Made by a program: the position numbers and the translations under genes
Shown: piece after piece, positions 49,701 to 59,243 of the stretch
Layout: each line of letters starts with the position of its first letter
Numbering within the stretch: the first letter of the stretch is position 1
Assembly: GCF_002901445.1 (NCBI RefSeq)
Contig: NZ_PPPD01000001.1
Span: 2,038,001 to 2,102,000 of the forward strand
Source: Deinococcus koreensis
GTDB lineage: Bacteria; Deinococcota; Deinococci; Deinococcales; Deinococcaceae
Length of the DNA stretch: 64,000 nt
Direction of reading: 5' to 3'
The notes under the pieces: generated by a model
Told to the model about the DNA's origin: nothing
The model's input: the letters and a program-made list of their open reading frames with translations, nothing else
The model's database searches: none

Positions 49701-50749
49701 TCACCTGCAGCAACCTGACCGGAGTCACGGCCACCATCGCCGCCTGGTTCGACTTCAACGCCAACGGCACCTTCGAGTCCGGCGAGCGCGCCAGCTCCAG
49801 CTGCCCGGTGGGCGGCGGCACCTTCACCCTGTCCTGGCCGAGTGTGGGGAGCGTGCCGCTGGGCACCACCTACGCCCGCATCCGCATCTCCACCGACGTG
49901 CCCAGCACCAACTCCGCCACCGGCCCCGCGCCCGACGGCGAGGTCGAGGACTACGCCATCACGGTGACCGTGGGCGCCGACCTGCGCGCGGTGAAGGTCG
50001 GGCCGGCCTACGCCAGGCCGGGCGATACCCTGACCTACACCATCACGGTCACCAACCTCAGCGGCGCCACGCCGGCCACCACGACCGTGACCGATACCCT
50101 GCCCGCCGGCCTGAGCTACGTGAGCAGCACCCCCGCCGCCAGCGTGAGCGGCCAGACCCTGAGCTGGAGCGTCGCCAGCCTGGCCAGCGGCGCCAGCCGG
50201 ACGTACACGGTCGTGGCAACCGCGCCCACGGCGGCGGCGCTGAGCAGCACCCCGGCGCTCAGAACCCAGACCAACTCGGTCGGTGTGAGCAGCCCGCTCA
50301 CCGACCCCTTCCCGGTCGACAACACGGGCACGGCGACCACCGCGATGGTCTACGGCAATCTGGTCAAACGGGTACGCAACGTCACCCAGGGCGGCGCCTT
50401 CGGCACGTCGGGCAGCGGCCTGCCCGGTGAGGTGCTGGAATACTGCATCGACTACTCGAACCTGGGGGGCGCCGCCCTGCCGAACTTCGCCATTTCCGAT
50501 CAGGTGCCCGGCAACACCACGCCGCTGCCCCTGGCCTACGACGCCGACGAACCCTCGGCCACCACGGGATTCGGAGTGAAGCTGCTGCGTGGGGCCGTCA
50601 CCTCCTACCTGTCGAGTGTCACGGACGCCGATGCGGGTGCCCTGAGCCTGACCGGCGGTAGCTTCGGCCGGGGCGCCATGACGGCGACGCTGGGTACCCT
50701 AGCGGTCGGCGAAGCGGGCAGCGCCTGCTTCCAGGCCACCATCCGCTGA
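46736..50749 (+). CDS. Giant secreted DUF11/GEVED-domain protein (1337 aa)
   Basis: It starts with GTG overlapping the barrel gene by 4 nt. After a signal peptide ([22 protein letters not shown]) comes a propeller-like N-terminal region (about 25-290, with repeating [21 protein letters not shown] and [12 protein letters not shown] blocks, as in DUF6923-type modules). Several DUF11 domains follow ([62 protein letters not shown]), and a GEVED-type domain ([17 protein letters not shown] ... [18 protein letters not shown], about 1000-1080). It ends [12 protein letters not shown] with no sorting signal. Translational coupling to the barrel protein suggests the two products interact at the cell surface. 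Confidence 0.82.
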   Translation: MNVSRLILFLRRLPDQVRQLRTALLLLVLATLGSALAAPSYCTATWAITSATTKQIGYFNFTTNTYTAMYTAAGTNVSSNSLSESPSNGRLYYIDRTNNQLRYVNPVDGSDNLVASVVAPPAAFVGGTFDASGNYYVNTSNGKFAQMDVATGAIIGAYKTMTAPAGYTLNATSNGDFAIDGTGQMYVIVEATVASVNNPYIWKLDLNSGALTSPLAIKSNATTQWTGTANGLAIDPPTGALLLTSGTGALAGGTAGGIFAVDAVTGIATLKQGSTVFTDLGSCGLKPDLPTLSKSFSPTPISAAPGISKLTITIGNTNLAPIYTFADLTDTLPTTPGAMKVAATPNLTGTCLAGNTVTAAGGATSIKLSSGARIPVGGCTITVDVTAPSYGTYVNTIAASSLVTSVGTHASAASATLENLQPTLILNKTIAAPGRANTADQFTVQVKSGATVTASASTSGSGTTAATATTSLNAGTAYTLTEVMAAGSVSALSNYTTAVSCANSRTTSSTVLPSGAGQSFTLTPAAGDAITCTLTNTPTLADLAVTKTASKASYAAGEDVVYTVTLTNNGPAAAGGAVLTDTLPTQIIAASWTCSGSGGAVCPAASGNGNLSQTVATLPSSGSVSYTITGLARTSGTGIVNTASVALPSGVSDLSPANNSASATIAIVNPAAASYTGPGAMAPYTTCLNFNGMPVLTPGNSWTNTVTSPDGVALTYTVKVLSVSMAGTSGTPAATDGLEPYVPGTWQGDRWQLYFGANLKNALSNNPGSRDVTYSVSAYALIGSLPVPLQLVTGSAEEDGANGGDPARPIEFVQSTTNGTSFGLADVVTTGGPFRRVTVSGGGKTITTSASSLDAAGANTQVNIALFSTQKRATAADPLVLTSRMLGSGKTAQGFCAEFYADRGDAPTSYGAAAHYTDTTYNPLLPDGTYLYDQLTIGARTDSTTLWLGPAKPSVESAPRGTNALGDSDDAVSSFPPLTSANTYYNLNLTCSNLTGVTATIAAWFDFNANGTFESGERASSSCPVGGGTFTLSWPSVGSVPLGTTYARIRISTDVPSTNSATGPAPDGEVEDYAITVTVGADLRAVKVGPAYARPGDTLTYTITVTNLSGATPATTTVTDTLPAGLSYVSSTPAASVSGQTLSWSVASLASGASRTYTVVATAPTAAALSSTPALRTQTNSVGVSSPLTDPFPVDNTGTATTAMVYGNLVKRVRNVTQGGAFGTSGSGLPGEVLEYCIDYSNLGGAALPNFAISDQVPGNTTPLPLAYDADEPSATTGFGVKLLRGAVTSYLSSVTDADAGALSLTGGSFGRGAMTATLGTLAVGEAGSACFQATIR

Positions 50750-50782
50750 GCGCCTACACCCGGAGGAGCGGGCGGTTCGCTC

Positions 50783-50810
50783 AGCGGGGGCCTGGGGGCG
50801 GGCCCCCGCT
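50783..50810 (+). terminator. Strong GC hairpin after DUF11 cluster
   Basis: AGCGGGGGCC and GGCCCCCGCT (10 bp) enclose an 8-nt loop and are followed by TTAGAAT. It probably ends the DUF11 operon. It directly abuts the -10 box of the next gene. Confidence 0.6.
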
Positions 50811-50816
50811 TAGAAT
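50811..50816 (+). promoter_or_regulatory. -10 box TAGAAT before DMT transporter gene
   Basis: TAGAAT overlaps an in-frame ATG at 50815 and ends 7 nt before the in-frame GTG at 50824. A leaderless mRNA would therefore begin at the GTG. Confidence 0.5.
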
Positions 50817-50823
50817 GGCCCGC

Positions 50824-51729
50824 GTGTCCCTGCACCTGCGCGGCGTCCTCCTGCTCATCCTCGTGACCGCCATCTGGGGCAGCACCTTCGCGGTCGTCAA
50901 GACGCTGGGCGAAGGGTTGAGCGCCCCGACCCTGATCACCTGGCGCTTCCTGATCGCCACCCTGGCGCTGCTGCCGGTGGTGTGGTGGGCGGGTCGGCGA
51001 ACCCCGGCCATCCCGCAGGCCGTGGCCGCCTCACCCCTGTGGCGCGACGGCCTGATCCTGGGCGCCTGGCTGATCGCCGGCTACGGCACCCAGACGATCG
51101 CCCTGCAGACCACCACCGCCAACCGCGCGGCCTTCTTCACCGCCCTGAGCGTGGTGCTGGTGCCGCTGTGGCTGGTCTTCGCCCAGCGCCGCCGGATGCC
51201 GCTGGCGCTGTGGTGGGGCGTGCCCCTGGCGGTCGCGGGCCTGGCCCTGCTGTCCTGGGAGGGCGGCACGCTGGTGGTGGGCGACCTCTGGGCGCTGGCC
51301 TGCGCCGTGACCTACGCGGGCTTCATCGTGGCGCTGGAGCGGCTGGCGCACCGGCACGCCGCTCTGGGGTTCACGCTGGCGCAGGTGCTGGCCGTCAGTG
51401 CGCTGGCCCTGCTGTGGCTCTTTGTCAGCGGCGCGCCGCTGCTGCCGCCCCAGGAGGCCTGGGGGCCGCTGCTGTACCTGGGCGTGGTCGCCACCGCCCT
51501 GACCACCCTGCTGCAGACGGTCGGGCAGCGCGCGGTCAGCGCCGCCGAGGCCAGCCTGATCTACGCCCTGGAACCCGTGACCGCCACCGCCTTCAGCTTC
51601 CTGCTGATCGGCGAGCGGGTGGGCCTGCGCGGCGCGCTGGGGGGGCTGCTGGTGGTGGTCGCCACGGTGCTCAGCCAGCGCAGCGGCCCCGAGCCGCATC
51701 CGGAGACCCCGGCGCCGCAGGCCGAGTAG
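50824..51729 (+). CDS. DMT superfamily (EamA) transporter
   Basis: The ~301-residue protein has about ten hydrophobic segments as two EamA repeats: first [42 protein letters not shown], second [51 protein letters not shown]. Members export amino acids, nucleosides or other metabolites. The GTG at 50824 is preferred over the ATG at 50815, because the latter lies inside the -10 box. The pattern of hydrophobic segments is complete either way. Confidence 0.9.
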   Translation: MSLHLRGVLLLILVTAIWGSTFAVVKTLGEGLSAPTLITWRFLIATLALLPVVWWAGRRTPAIPQAVAASPLWRDGLILGAWLIAGYGTQTIALQTTTANRAAFFTALSVVLVPLWLVFAQRRRMPLALWWGVPLAVAGLALLSWEGGTLVVGDLWALACAVTYAGFIVALERLAHRHAALGFTLAQVLAVSALALLWLFVSGAPLLPPQEAWGPLLYLGVVATALTTLLQTVGQRAVSAAEASLIYALEPVTATAFSFLLIGERVGLRGALGGLLVVVATVLSQRSGPEPHPETPAPQAE

Positions 51730-51785
51730 GCGGGGGCTTTCCACCGCTATTCTGGACTGAATACAACTTCAGATGGGGGTTCACT

Positions 51786-54218
<2,433 letters not shown>

Positions 54219-54257
54219 ACAACCGGACGCCAGACCATCTGTCTGAAGGCACGGGCA

Positions 54258-54294
54258 GGAGGCACCGGGAATCTCACCCCGGTGCCTCCTTGTT
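54258..54294 (+). terminator. Rho-independent terminator after penicillin-acylase gene
   Basis: GGAGGCACCGGG and CCCGGTGCCTCC pair around an 8-nt loop, followed by TTGTT. It lies 40 bases after the stop. Confidence 0.75.
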
Positions 54295-54368
54295 CGGTCT
54301 CACCGCTGTGCCTGGTGGAAGAAGTCTCCATCCTTGTGCCCCAGGCCTGCGCCCAGACAGGCCCGCGC

Positions 54369-54374
54369 TAGACT
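54369..54374 (+). promoter_or_regulatory. -10 box TAGACT, leaderless start of DdrA-like gene
   Basis: TAGACT ends 6 nt before the ATG at 54381, with no ribosome-binding site. No radiation/desiccation-response palindrome is visible upstream. Confidence 0.55.
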
Positions 54375-54380
54375 CCGGGC

Positions 54381-54977
54381 ATGGCTGACCTTGACCGCGT
54401 GCGCGAGGCCCTTCGCGCCAGCATGACCGCCTGGGCCACCCTGGAAGTGCGGGGCGACCAGGCCCGCGTGACCCCGGCCCCCGATCCGGATGGACTGGCC
54501 CTTCACCTCGAACGTCTCGACCCCCAGTGGAGCCTGACCTGGGCCTGCGACTCCGTGCAGCCGCCCGTGGTGCGGGCCCGGCTGACCCTGCTGGGCACCG
54601 TCCGCGAGGGGCTGGCCAGCGCCCACACCCTGCAGGACGCCAAACTGGCCGCCCTGGCCGACGCCGCCCGCACCTACGGCGTCGCGCCGGCCGGCGAGCC
54701 CACCTGGGTCGAATACGATGCCGACGACGGCCCCAACACGGCCGATCTGGAGGCGGACGCCCCGCCGCCGGCCCCCGGCGCGCGGCCCCTCCCGCCGGAG
54801 CCCCCCCGCGACCCGCAGATGGACAAGGCCCGCCGCCACATCGAGGATCTGCTGGAGCAGCTGAAGGTGGCCGGCCGGGGCGGCGACGCGGCCCGCGTCC
54901 TGATGCGCGGCTACGGCGAAACCCTGGAGGAGAGCCGCGCCATCTACAAGGAACTGCAGGCCCTCCTGAAGAGCTGA
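54381..54977 (+). CDS. Divergent DdrA/Rad52-like protein
   Basis: The 198-residue protein has the layout that I recall for D. radiodurans DdrA: LALHLERLDPQWSLTWACDSVQPPVVRARLTLLGTVREGLASAHT, then a helical stretch LQDAKLAALADAARTYGV, then TWVEYDADDGP. These match the strand-strand-helix and QW..(Y/W)D positions of the Rad52/Erf-like annealing fold. A Pro/Ala linker (about 135-150) leads to a C-terminal helical hairpin (HIEDLLEQLKVAG...REESRAIYKELQALLKS-like) that also occurs in DdrA. DdrA protects 3' single-strand DNA ends. The helical part lost the usual basic surface residues, so it may be an inactive or specialised paralogue. Assignment is from memory of DdrA, not from a search. Confidence 0.55.
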   Translation: MADLDRVREALRASMTAWATLEVRGDQARVTPAPDPDGLALHLERLDPQWSLTWACDSVQPPVVRARLTLLGTVREGLASAHTLQDAKLAALADAARTYGVAPAGEPTWVEYDADDGPNTADLEADAPPPAPGARPLPPEPPRDPQMDKARRHIEDLLEQLKVAGRGGDAARVLMRGYGETLEESRAIYKELQALLKS

Positions 54978-55035
54978 CCGGGCCTGGGTGGGCCCCCTCT
55001 GGGGTGGCCGGGTTCTCAAACGCGGGGTCGGCCGC

Positions 55036-55041
55036 TACACT
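55036..55041 (+). promoter_or_regulatory. -10 box TACACT before metallophosphoesterase gene
   Basis: TACACT ends 9 nt before the ATG at 55051. Confidence 0.45.
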
Positions 55042-55050
55042 GGCACCCGA

Positions 55051-55824
55051 ATGCACAAATTTCTGGCATTTGGCGATGTGCATGCCGACTTCGATACGCT
55101 GTGGGCCGCCCTGCGCGCCGCCAGCTGTGTCGACCCGGCCTTCGGGCCCACTCCCCCGGTGGTCGCCGGGCTGTATCAGGTCATTCTGGTGGGTGATCTG
55201 GTGCATCCCAAGAACGAGCGCGAATACGCCCGGCTGAGCGGCCTGCCGCGCTTCGATCCCAAAGATCCCGACCACCTGTTTCTGGCGGCGCGCGAGCAGG
55301 TCAAGCACCTGGAACGCCTGAAGGCCTATCAGGAGGCGGCGCCCCACGCGGTGCACATCATCCTGGGCAACCACGACGACGCCGTGCTGAACACCAGTTA
55401 CGTCCTGGGCACCAGCGGCGGCATGGTGCACAGCGAGTTCGACCCCGAGCACGGCGGCCTGATGCTCCCGGATCACCTGAAAACCTGGATGCAGTCCTTC
55501 CCGCGCGAGATCCGCGTGGGCGGCGTGCAGTTCGCGCACGTCTCGCCGCTACCGGCCCACAGCCACTACGACGACCTGTTCTACGCCGACCACAGCCCCA
55601 AGCGCTGGTTCCGCGAGACGCCCGAATACGTGGAGATGGCCGGGCTGGCCTTCGGGATCTACGGCCACACCCAGATCGACGATGGCATCCTGCTGGACGA
55701 GGAACACCGGCTGGCGATGATCGACGCCCTGCACGCCCGCGAGTACCTGGAACTGCTGCTCGATCCCCAGGCGGGCGATCCGGACGCCAGCCCGATCCGC
55801 AGTGTCCGGGCCGTTCCGTTCTGA
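55051..55824 (+). CDS. Calcineurin-like metallophosphoesterase
   Basis: The 257-residue protein has all the metal-binding motifs of the family in order: GDVHAD (D9, H11), VGDLVHPKN, GNHDD and a final FAHVSPL...GIYGHTQ. The two-metal centre would hydrolyse phosphodiesters or phosphomonoesters. The ATG at 55051 starts right at the first beta strand and is preceded by a leaderless-type box; the frame is open a little further upstream. The substrate is unknown. Confidence 0.88.
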   Translation: MHKFLAFGDVHADFDTLWAALRAASCVDPAFGPTPPVVAGLYQVILVGDLVHPKNEREYARLSGLPRFDPKDPDHLFLAAREQVKHLERLKAYQEAAPHAVHIILGNHDDAVLNTSYVLGTSGGMVHSEFDPEHGGLMLPDHLKTWMQSFPREIRVGGVQFAHVSPLPAHSHYDDLFYADHSPKRWFRETPEYVEMAGLAFGIYGHTQIDDGILLDEEHRLAMIDALHAREYLELLLDPQAGDPDASPIRSVRAVPF

Positions 55825-55855
55825 GCCCGGTTCCCGCCGCGCCCCGCCGGTCAAG

Positions 55856-55884
55856 TTGACAAGCCCAGGGGGCGCGGCTATCCT
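55856..55884 (+). promoter_or_regulatory. tRNA promoter (TTGACA-N17-TATCCT)
   Basis: A -35 TTGACA (55856-55861) and a -10 TATCCT (55879-55884) at the ideal 17-bp spacing precede the tRNA pair by 40 bases. It is the best sigma-70 promoter in the window. Confidence 0.85.
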
Positions 55885-55923
55885 TAACCCCGCTGCTTTT
55901 TCGAGGGCGGCAATCACCAGAAT

Positions 55924-56001
<78 letters not shown>

Positions 56002-56019
56002 GCCTTCCTCAGGGGGGGC

Positions 56020-56097
<78 letters not shown>

Positions 56098-56102
56098 CGA
56101 AC

Positions 56103-56133
56103 AAGAAACCTCCGACTAGATCGGGGGTTTCTT
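56103..56133 (+). terminator. Terminator of the tRNA pair
   Basis: AAGAAACCTCCGA pairs with TCGGGGGTTTCTT (one G-T wobble) around a 5-nt loop, followed by GCTTT. It lies right after tRNA-Phe, so the island starts beyond it unless it is part of the attachment site. Confidence 0.85.
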
Positions 56134-56278
56134 GCTTTGTTGTACCTGAGTCTACCCTCAAAAACAGAGTGCATAACAGGCCGTATAACGCCTCAATCGC
56201 ACGCTCGTACACAGGGCAAACACGGGGAAAAACGGGCACGGTAGGTTCAACGATTCGGCTCCGACGAAGGAGATATGC
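56134..56278. other. Possible left boundary of the tRNA-Phe island
   Basis: This short AT-richer spacer ends in GAAGGAGAT right before the integrase ATG. It holds similar motifs GCATAACAGGC and CGTATAACGCC in tandem (about 56171-56192) and CACGGG-gaaaa-ACGGG. Arm-type integrase sites are possible, but no perfect direct repeat of the tRNA 3' end is visible in the window. Confidence 0.3.
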
Positions 56279-57178
56279 ATGGAACACCTTCGTCAGTCCG
56301 TCACCGACTTCATCCGCGATGGAGAACGTCGGCTTTCACCCGCCACCATCCTGTACTACCGCTCTGCACTGGCGGCCTTCCTCGATTACTGCGAGACGCA
56401 GGGCGTCCAGCTGGTCTCGGGGGTCACGCGTCCCCTTATCCGGGCCTACGCGGCGCAGCTTGACGGCACGATGGCCCCAGGCGGGGCACACGCCCGGCTG
56501 CGCGCCCTGCGGGTCTTCGTGAACTGGCTGGTGCGCGAAGAGCTGTTGAGCGGGAACCCGCTGCCACACCACCTCTTCCCGAAGGTGCCGCAGCCGGAAC
56601 TGGCCGTCATCACTGAAGGGGACATGGCCGCGCTGCTGACCCAGGCGGCCACCACACGCCGGCCCCTGCGTGACCGGGCCATGCTGCTCACCCTCTTCGA
56701 CACCGGCCTGCGCGCCTCGGAGCTGTGCGGCCTGCACCTCGACCACCTGTTGCCGGACAGCACCCTGTACGTCCGGCTGGGCAAGGGGGCCAAGGATCGC
56801 CGCGTCCCCATCAGCAAGCCCACCCGCCGCGCCCTGCAGGCGTACATCCAGAAGGAGCGTCCCGACTCGGAGAGCACCCAGCTCTTCCTGTCCCGTGGCG
56901 CGCAGCCCCTGACGGCCAGCGGCCTGCTGCAGCACCTCGTCGACCTGTGCGCGGCCGCTGGCCTGCCCCACAAGACCCCGCACGCCTTCCGGCGCGGTTT
57001 CGCCGTGTCGTTCATCAAGCACGGCGCTGATCTGGTGCGCCTGCGGGACGTGCTCGGCCATACCAGCATCGCCATGTCGGCCCGCTACGCCGTCATGTCG
57101 TCCGAAGACCTCAAAGAGCTTCACCAGACCGCCTCGCCCGTGCAGCACATGGCCGGGCGCAAGAAAGGAGGCCGCTGA
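56279..57178 (+). CDS. Tyrosine recombinase/integrase
   Basis: The 299-residue protein has the SAM-like core-binding domain (about 1-90) and a catalytic domain with the full residue set: R145 (TGLRASEL), K172 (GKGAKDR), H235 and R238 (HAFRRGF), H261 (LGHTS) and the nucleophile Y270 (ARYAVM). It should excise and integrate the element. A strong GGAG stands before the ATG. It overlaps the next gene by 1 nt (TGATG). Its position 180 bases beyond tRNA-Phe is typical for an integrating element. Confidence 0.95.
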   Translation: MEHLRQSVTDFIRDGERRLSPATILYYRSALAAFLDYCETQGVQLVSGVTRPLIRAYAAQLDGTMAPGGAHARLRALRVFVNWLVREELLSGNPLPHHLFPKVPQPELAVITEGDMAALLTQAATTRRPLRDRAMLLTLFDTGLRASELCGLHLDHLLPDSTLYVRLGKGAKDRRVPISKPTRRALQAYIQKERPDSESTQLFLSRGAQPLTASGLLQHLVDLCAAAGLPHKTPHAFRRGFAVSFIKHGADLVRLRDVLGHTSIAMSARYAVMSSEDLKELHQTASPVQHMAGRKKGGR

Positions 57179-58035
57179 TGGCCCAGATAGACAGCCACTT
57201 CGAGGCGTTCCTGGCCGAGCGCCGGCAGCAGCAGCTCAGCCCAGCTGGGGAGCGGTTGTTCCGCGACGCCTGGACAGTCTTCCGCCGCCTCCCCGGCTCA
57301 TACAGGGCCGACCCTGCGGCCATCCGCGCCGTCCTCCGTCCCGACCGCCGCTGGGGGCGTCACGACCTCTACAGGCTCGCCCGTGGCCTGTCCCAGATCC
57401 TGACCTGGCTGCGAGACCGGCGGGTCATCCCGGCGTCCCTCGACCTGACCTCGCCCTCCCCACGGAGCGTCATGGGGCCTCAACTGCTTACCGATCCAAG
57501 CATCGCGCGGCTGCTCCGGAGGGTGGACGACCTGGGGGTGCGGACGCTCGCCTATCTCGTCTACCACACCGGCCTGCGCGCCCAGACGCTGATCACTATG
57601 AAGCGGGAGCACGTCAACCTCGCCACCCGCACGCTGACCGTGCCCGGACGGGACGGCGGGCCGGACGTGCAGGTTGGCTTTAGCCAGGCGGCCGGGGATG
57701 CCCTGCGCCTGTGGTTCCTCCGGCGCCGGAAGAACGCGCTCTACCTCTTCCACGACGCCACTGCCATGCCTCTGACCCTGCGCTATGCGTCCAGGGTTCT
57801 CCGACAGGCCGGGGCCACCGTGGGGCTGCCGGCCATCGGCTTCGGCGAATTGCAGTACAGCCACCTCCGGCTGCTGGCGCTGCGCTTCCCCGAGGTCGAC
57901 GAGACCCTGATCGAAGCCCGGCTCCACCAGCCGTTCCGATTGCACTCCCTGCGCCTTCCCTACTTGCTGTACCTCGCTGGCGAGCCCCGCGGCGCCCACG
58001 ACGTTCTCAGCATGACCAAAGGAGTTCCCCGATGA
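57178..58035 (+). CDS. Degenerate tyrosine-recombinase-like partner protein
   Basis: The 285-residue protein is overlapped with the integrase and has AAAGGAGG upstream. Residues about 120-145 (LAYLVYHTGLRAQTLITMKREHVNL) copy the first catalytic box of tyrosine recombinases with R134, and TLTVPGRDGG.. then resembles the beta-sheet that normally carries the lysine. The second box is lost (SHLRLLALRFP instead of HxxR) and no tyrosine follows at the expected spacing, so it is probably inactive in strand cleavage. It may regulate the integrase, bind arm sites or set directionality. The homology is only by eye. Confidence 0.7.
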   Translation: MAQIDSHFEAFLAERRQQQLSPAGERLFRDAWTVFRRLPGSYRADPAAIRAVLRPDRRWGRHDLYRLARGLSQILTWLRDRRVIPASLDLTSPSPRSVMGPQLLTDPSIARLLRRVDDLGVRTLAYLVYHTGLRAQTLITMKREHVNLATRTLTVPGRDGGPDVQVGFSQAAGDALRLWFLRRRKNALYLFHDATAMPLTLRYASRVLRQAGATVGLPAIGFGELQYSHLRLLALRFPEVDETLIEARLHQPFRLHSLRLPYLLYLAGEPRGAHDVLSMTKGVPR

Positions 58036-58265
58036 AGATTCGCCAGCCCAGTCACGTTCAGCCCACTTACAGCAACTTCACCGTTCTCGATTCCCGGCGC
58101 GGGGAGGTGATCCTCAACCTGTGCTTCGCCGAGGGCGACGCTCAGAGTTCATCGGCGACCGTCGTGCACAAAGTGGTGCTACAGACCGCCAATTTCGCCC
58201 GGCTCGTTCAGCTCGGTCAGGAACTCATCGAGGCCGACGCCGTGCGGTACGGTGACCTGCCCTAA
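58032..58265 (+). CDS. Small DUF3467-like protein
   Basis: The 77-residue protein starts with ATG overlapping the previous stop (ATGA), after AAAGGAG. The pattern TYSNFTVLDSRRGEVILNLCFAEG...VHKVVLQTANFARLVQLGQELIEADA resembles the short DUF3467 family (YSNF..EF.L.F ... R..L...HA..L...L), which is common near mobile elements. Its function is unknown. It completes a three-gene operon with the recombinase pair. Confidence 0.55.
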   Translation: MKIRQPSHVQPTYSNFTVLDSRRGEVILNLCFAEGDAQSSSATVVHKVVLQTANFARLVQLGQELIEADAVRYGDLP

Positions 58266-58586
58266 TGGGGCGAGATGGGGCCAGGTGTTGACCCGAAATC
58301 GCCTTTCCTGCAGCGCGACCTCCTAGCCTCACCAGGGTACCCTTCTCAAAAAGAAATACCCCCCGGCCCTAGATTGTGGGGCGAGCCACCAGACAGCCCC
58401 CCCGGCCTTGATCCGGCCAGGCTTCGAGCCCGCACCCACGCTCGAAGGTCGACCATCCGGAAGGGCGTCGTGCGCCTGAACGACAATATGCCCAGAGTGC
58501 TCCGTAGGATGGAGATAGCCGAGGTTCCGGACGCGGAACTGAGGCTCCGAGGATCAGCACCACCTGCAGACTTGCTCCGGCGTGCC

Positions 58587-58609
58587 GGCGCTGCCGCGCC
58601 GTAGAGACG
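58587..58609 (+). repeat. Hairpin repeat copy 1
   Basis: This 23-nt unit starts GGCGCTGCCGCGCC, which folds as a 5-bp hairpin with a TGCC loop, followed by GTAGAGACG. It is identical to the inverted copy at 59181-59203. Confidence 0.75.
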
Positions 58610-58818
58610 AGGACGGTCGCGCCACATCACGACAGCTGTGCATCCAGCACCTGGCACCACCGACTTCCTCAACCCGCACAGGATCTGAGGTGGCATGGGG
58701 CTGGGCCCGACGGCTGGCTGCTGCCGCAGCCCAGATGTGAAGGTGCATTCCCTGTCAGGCACAGTGCCGGGCCAGGGAGGAGTCGGCACTCGGCGGTGTG
58801 GTACTCCGGTAGATGATC

Positions 58819-58836
58819 GGCGCTGCCGCGCCGTAG
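58819..58836 (+). repeat. Hairpin repeat copy 2 (partial)
   Basis: It shares the first 18 nt (GGCGCTGCCGCGCCGTAG) with copy 1, then diverges but keeps a GGGAGG...GGTGCTG extension also found after copy 3. Confidence 0.7.
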
Positions 58837-59180
58837 GGGAGGGGGTGCTGGGGTTCGGCACTGTCCGCTGTCCTCGCCCGACAGGGCGTGGGGGAGGTTC
58901 CCGTCAGGGAGCCGACCCCTGTGTTGCATCCCTGAGAGGTCTCCACCTGTCCTCGTCCAGCCCTCCACTCCGTTGCAGGCTGAACTCGGAGCGCTTCGCG
59001 CACGCCGGGTCAGTCCTCTAGTCTTTTCGCCGTCATGCCGTTTCAGCCAGCTGGACGCGCAGATCACACCATGCCAGCTGGTCGTCGTCATCCATACCAA
59101 CCCAGCCAGGTTCTCGCTTAGGAGCCCATGTTCACAGCCCTCTCAGTACAAGTCCCATTCACCGTCAGCACCATCCTCCC

Positions 59181-59203
59181 CGTCTCTACGGCGCGGCAGC
59201 GCC
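59181..59203 (-). repeat. Hairpin repeat copy 3 (inverted)
   Basis: This is the exact 23-nt reverse complement of copy 1. It ends 40 bases before the helicase-like start. With copy 1 it frames a 617-bp segment, resembling terminal inverted repeats, but no target duplication is seen. Confidence 0.75.
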
Positions 59204-59243
59204 TACGTGTCTCTCTAGGAGTTATCCCTGAGGGGGCCACAAG

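Larger units (their letters stand above)
58266..59243. other. About 1 kb non-coding stretch of the island with hairpin repeats
   Basis: No open frame here has a credible start, domain or codon use. It carries three copies of a 23-nt hairpin-forming repeat (58587, 58819 and inverted 59181). It may encode an RNA or be a MITE-like element. It separates the recombinase operon from the helicase-like gene. Confidence 0.5.

Noticed and set aside
58587..59203. Retron-type msr/msd RNA
   Set aside because: There is no reverse transcriptase gene in the island as visible.
58266..59243. Several open frames of 60-170 codons on both strands
   Set aside because: They lack ribosome-binding or leaderless starts, have no recognisable domain, and cross the repeats in all frames.
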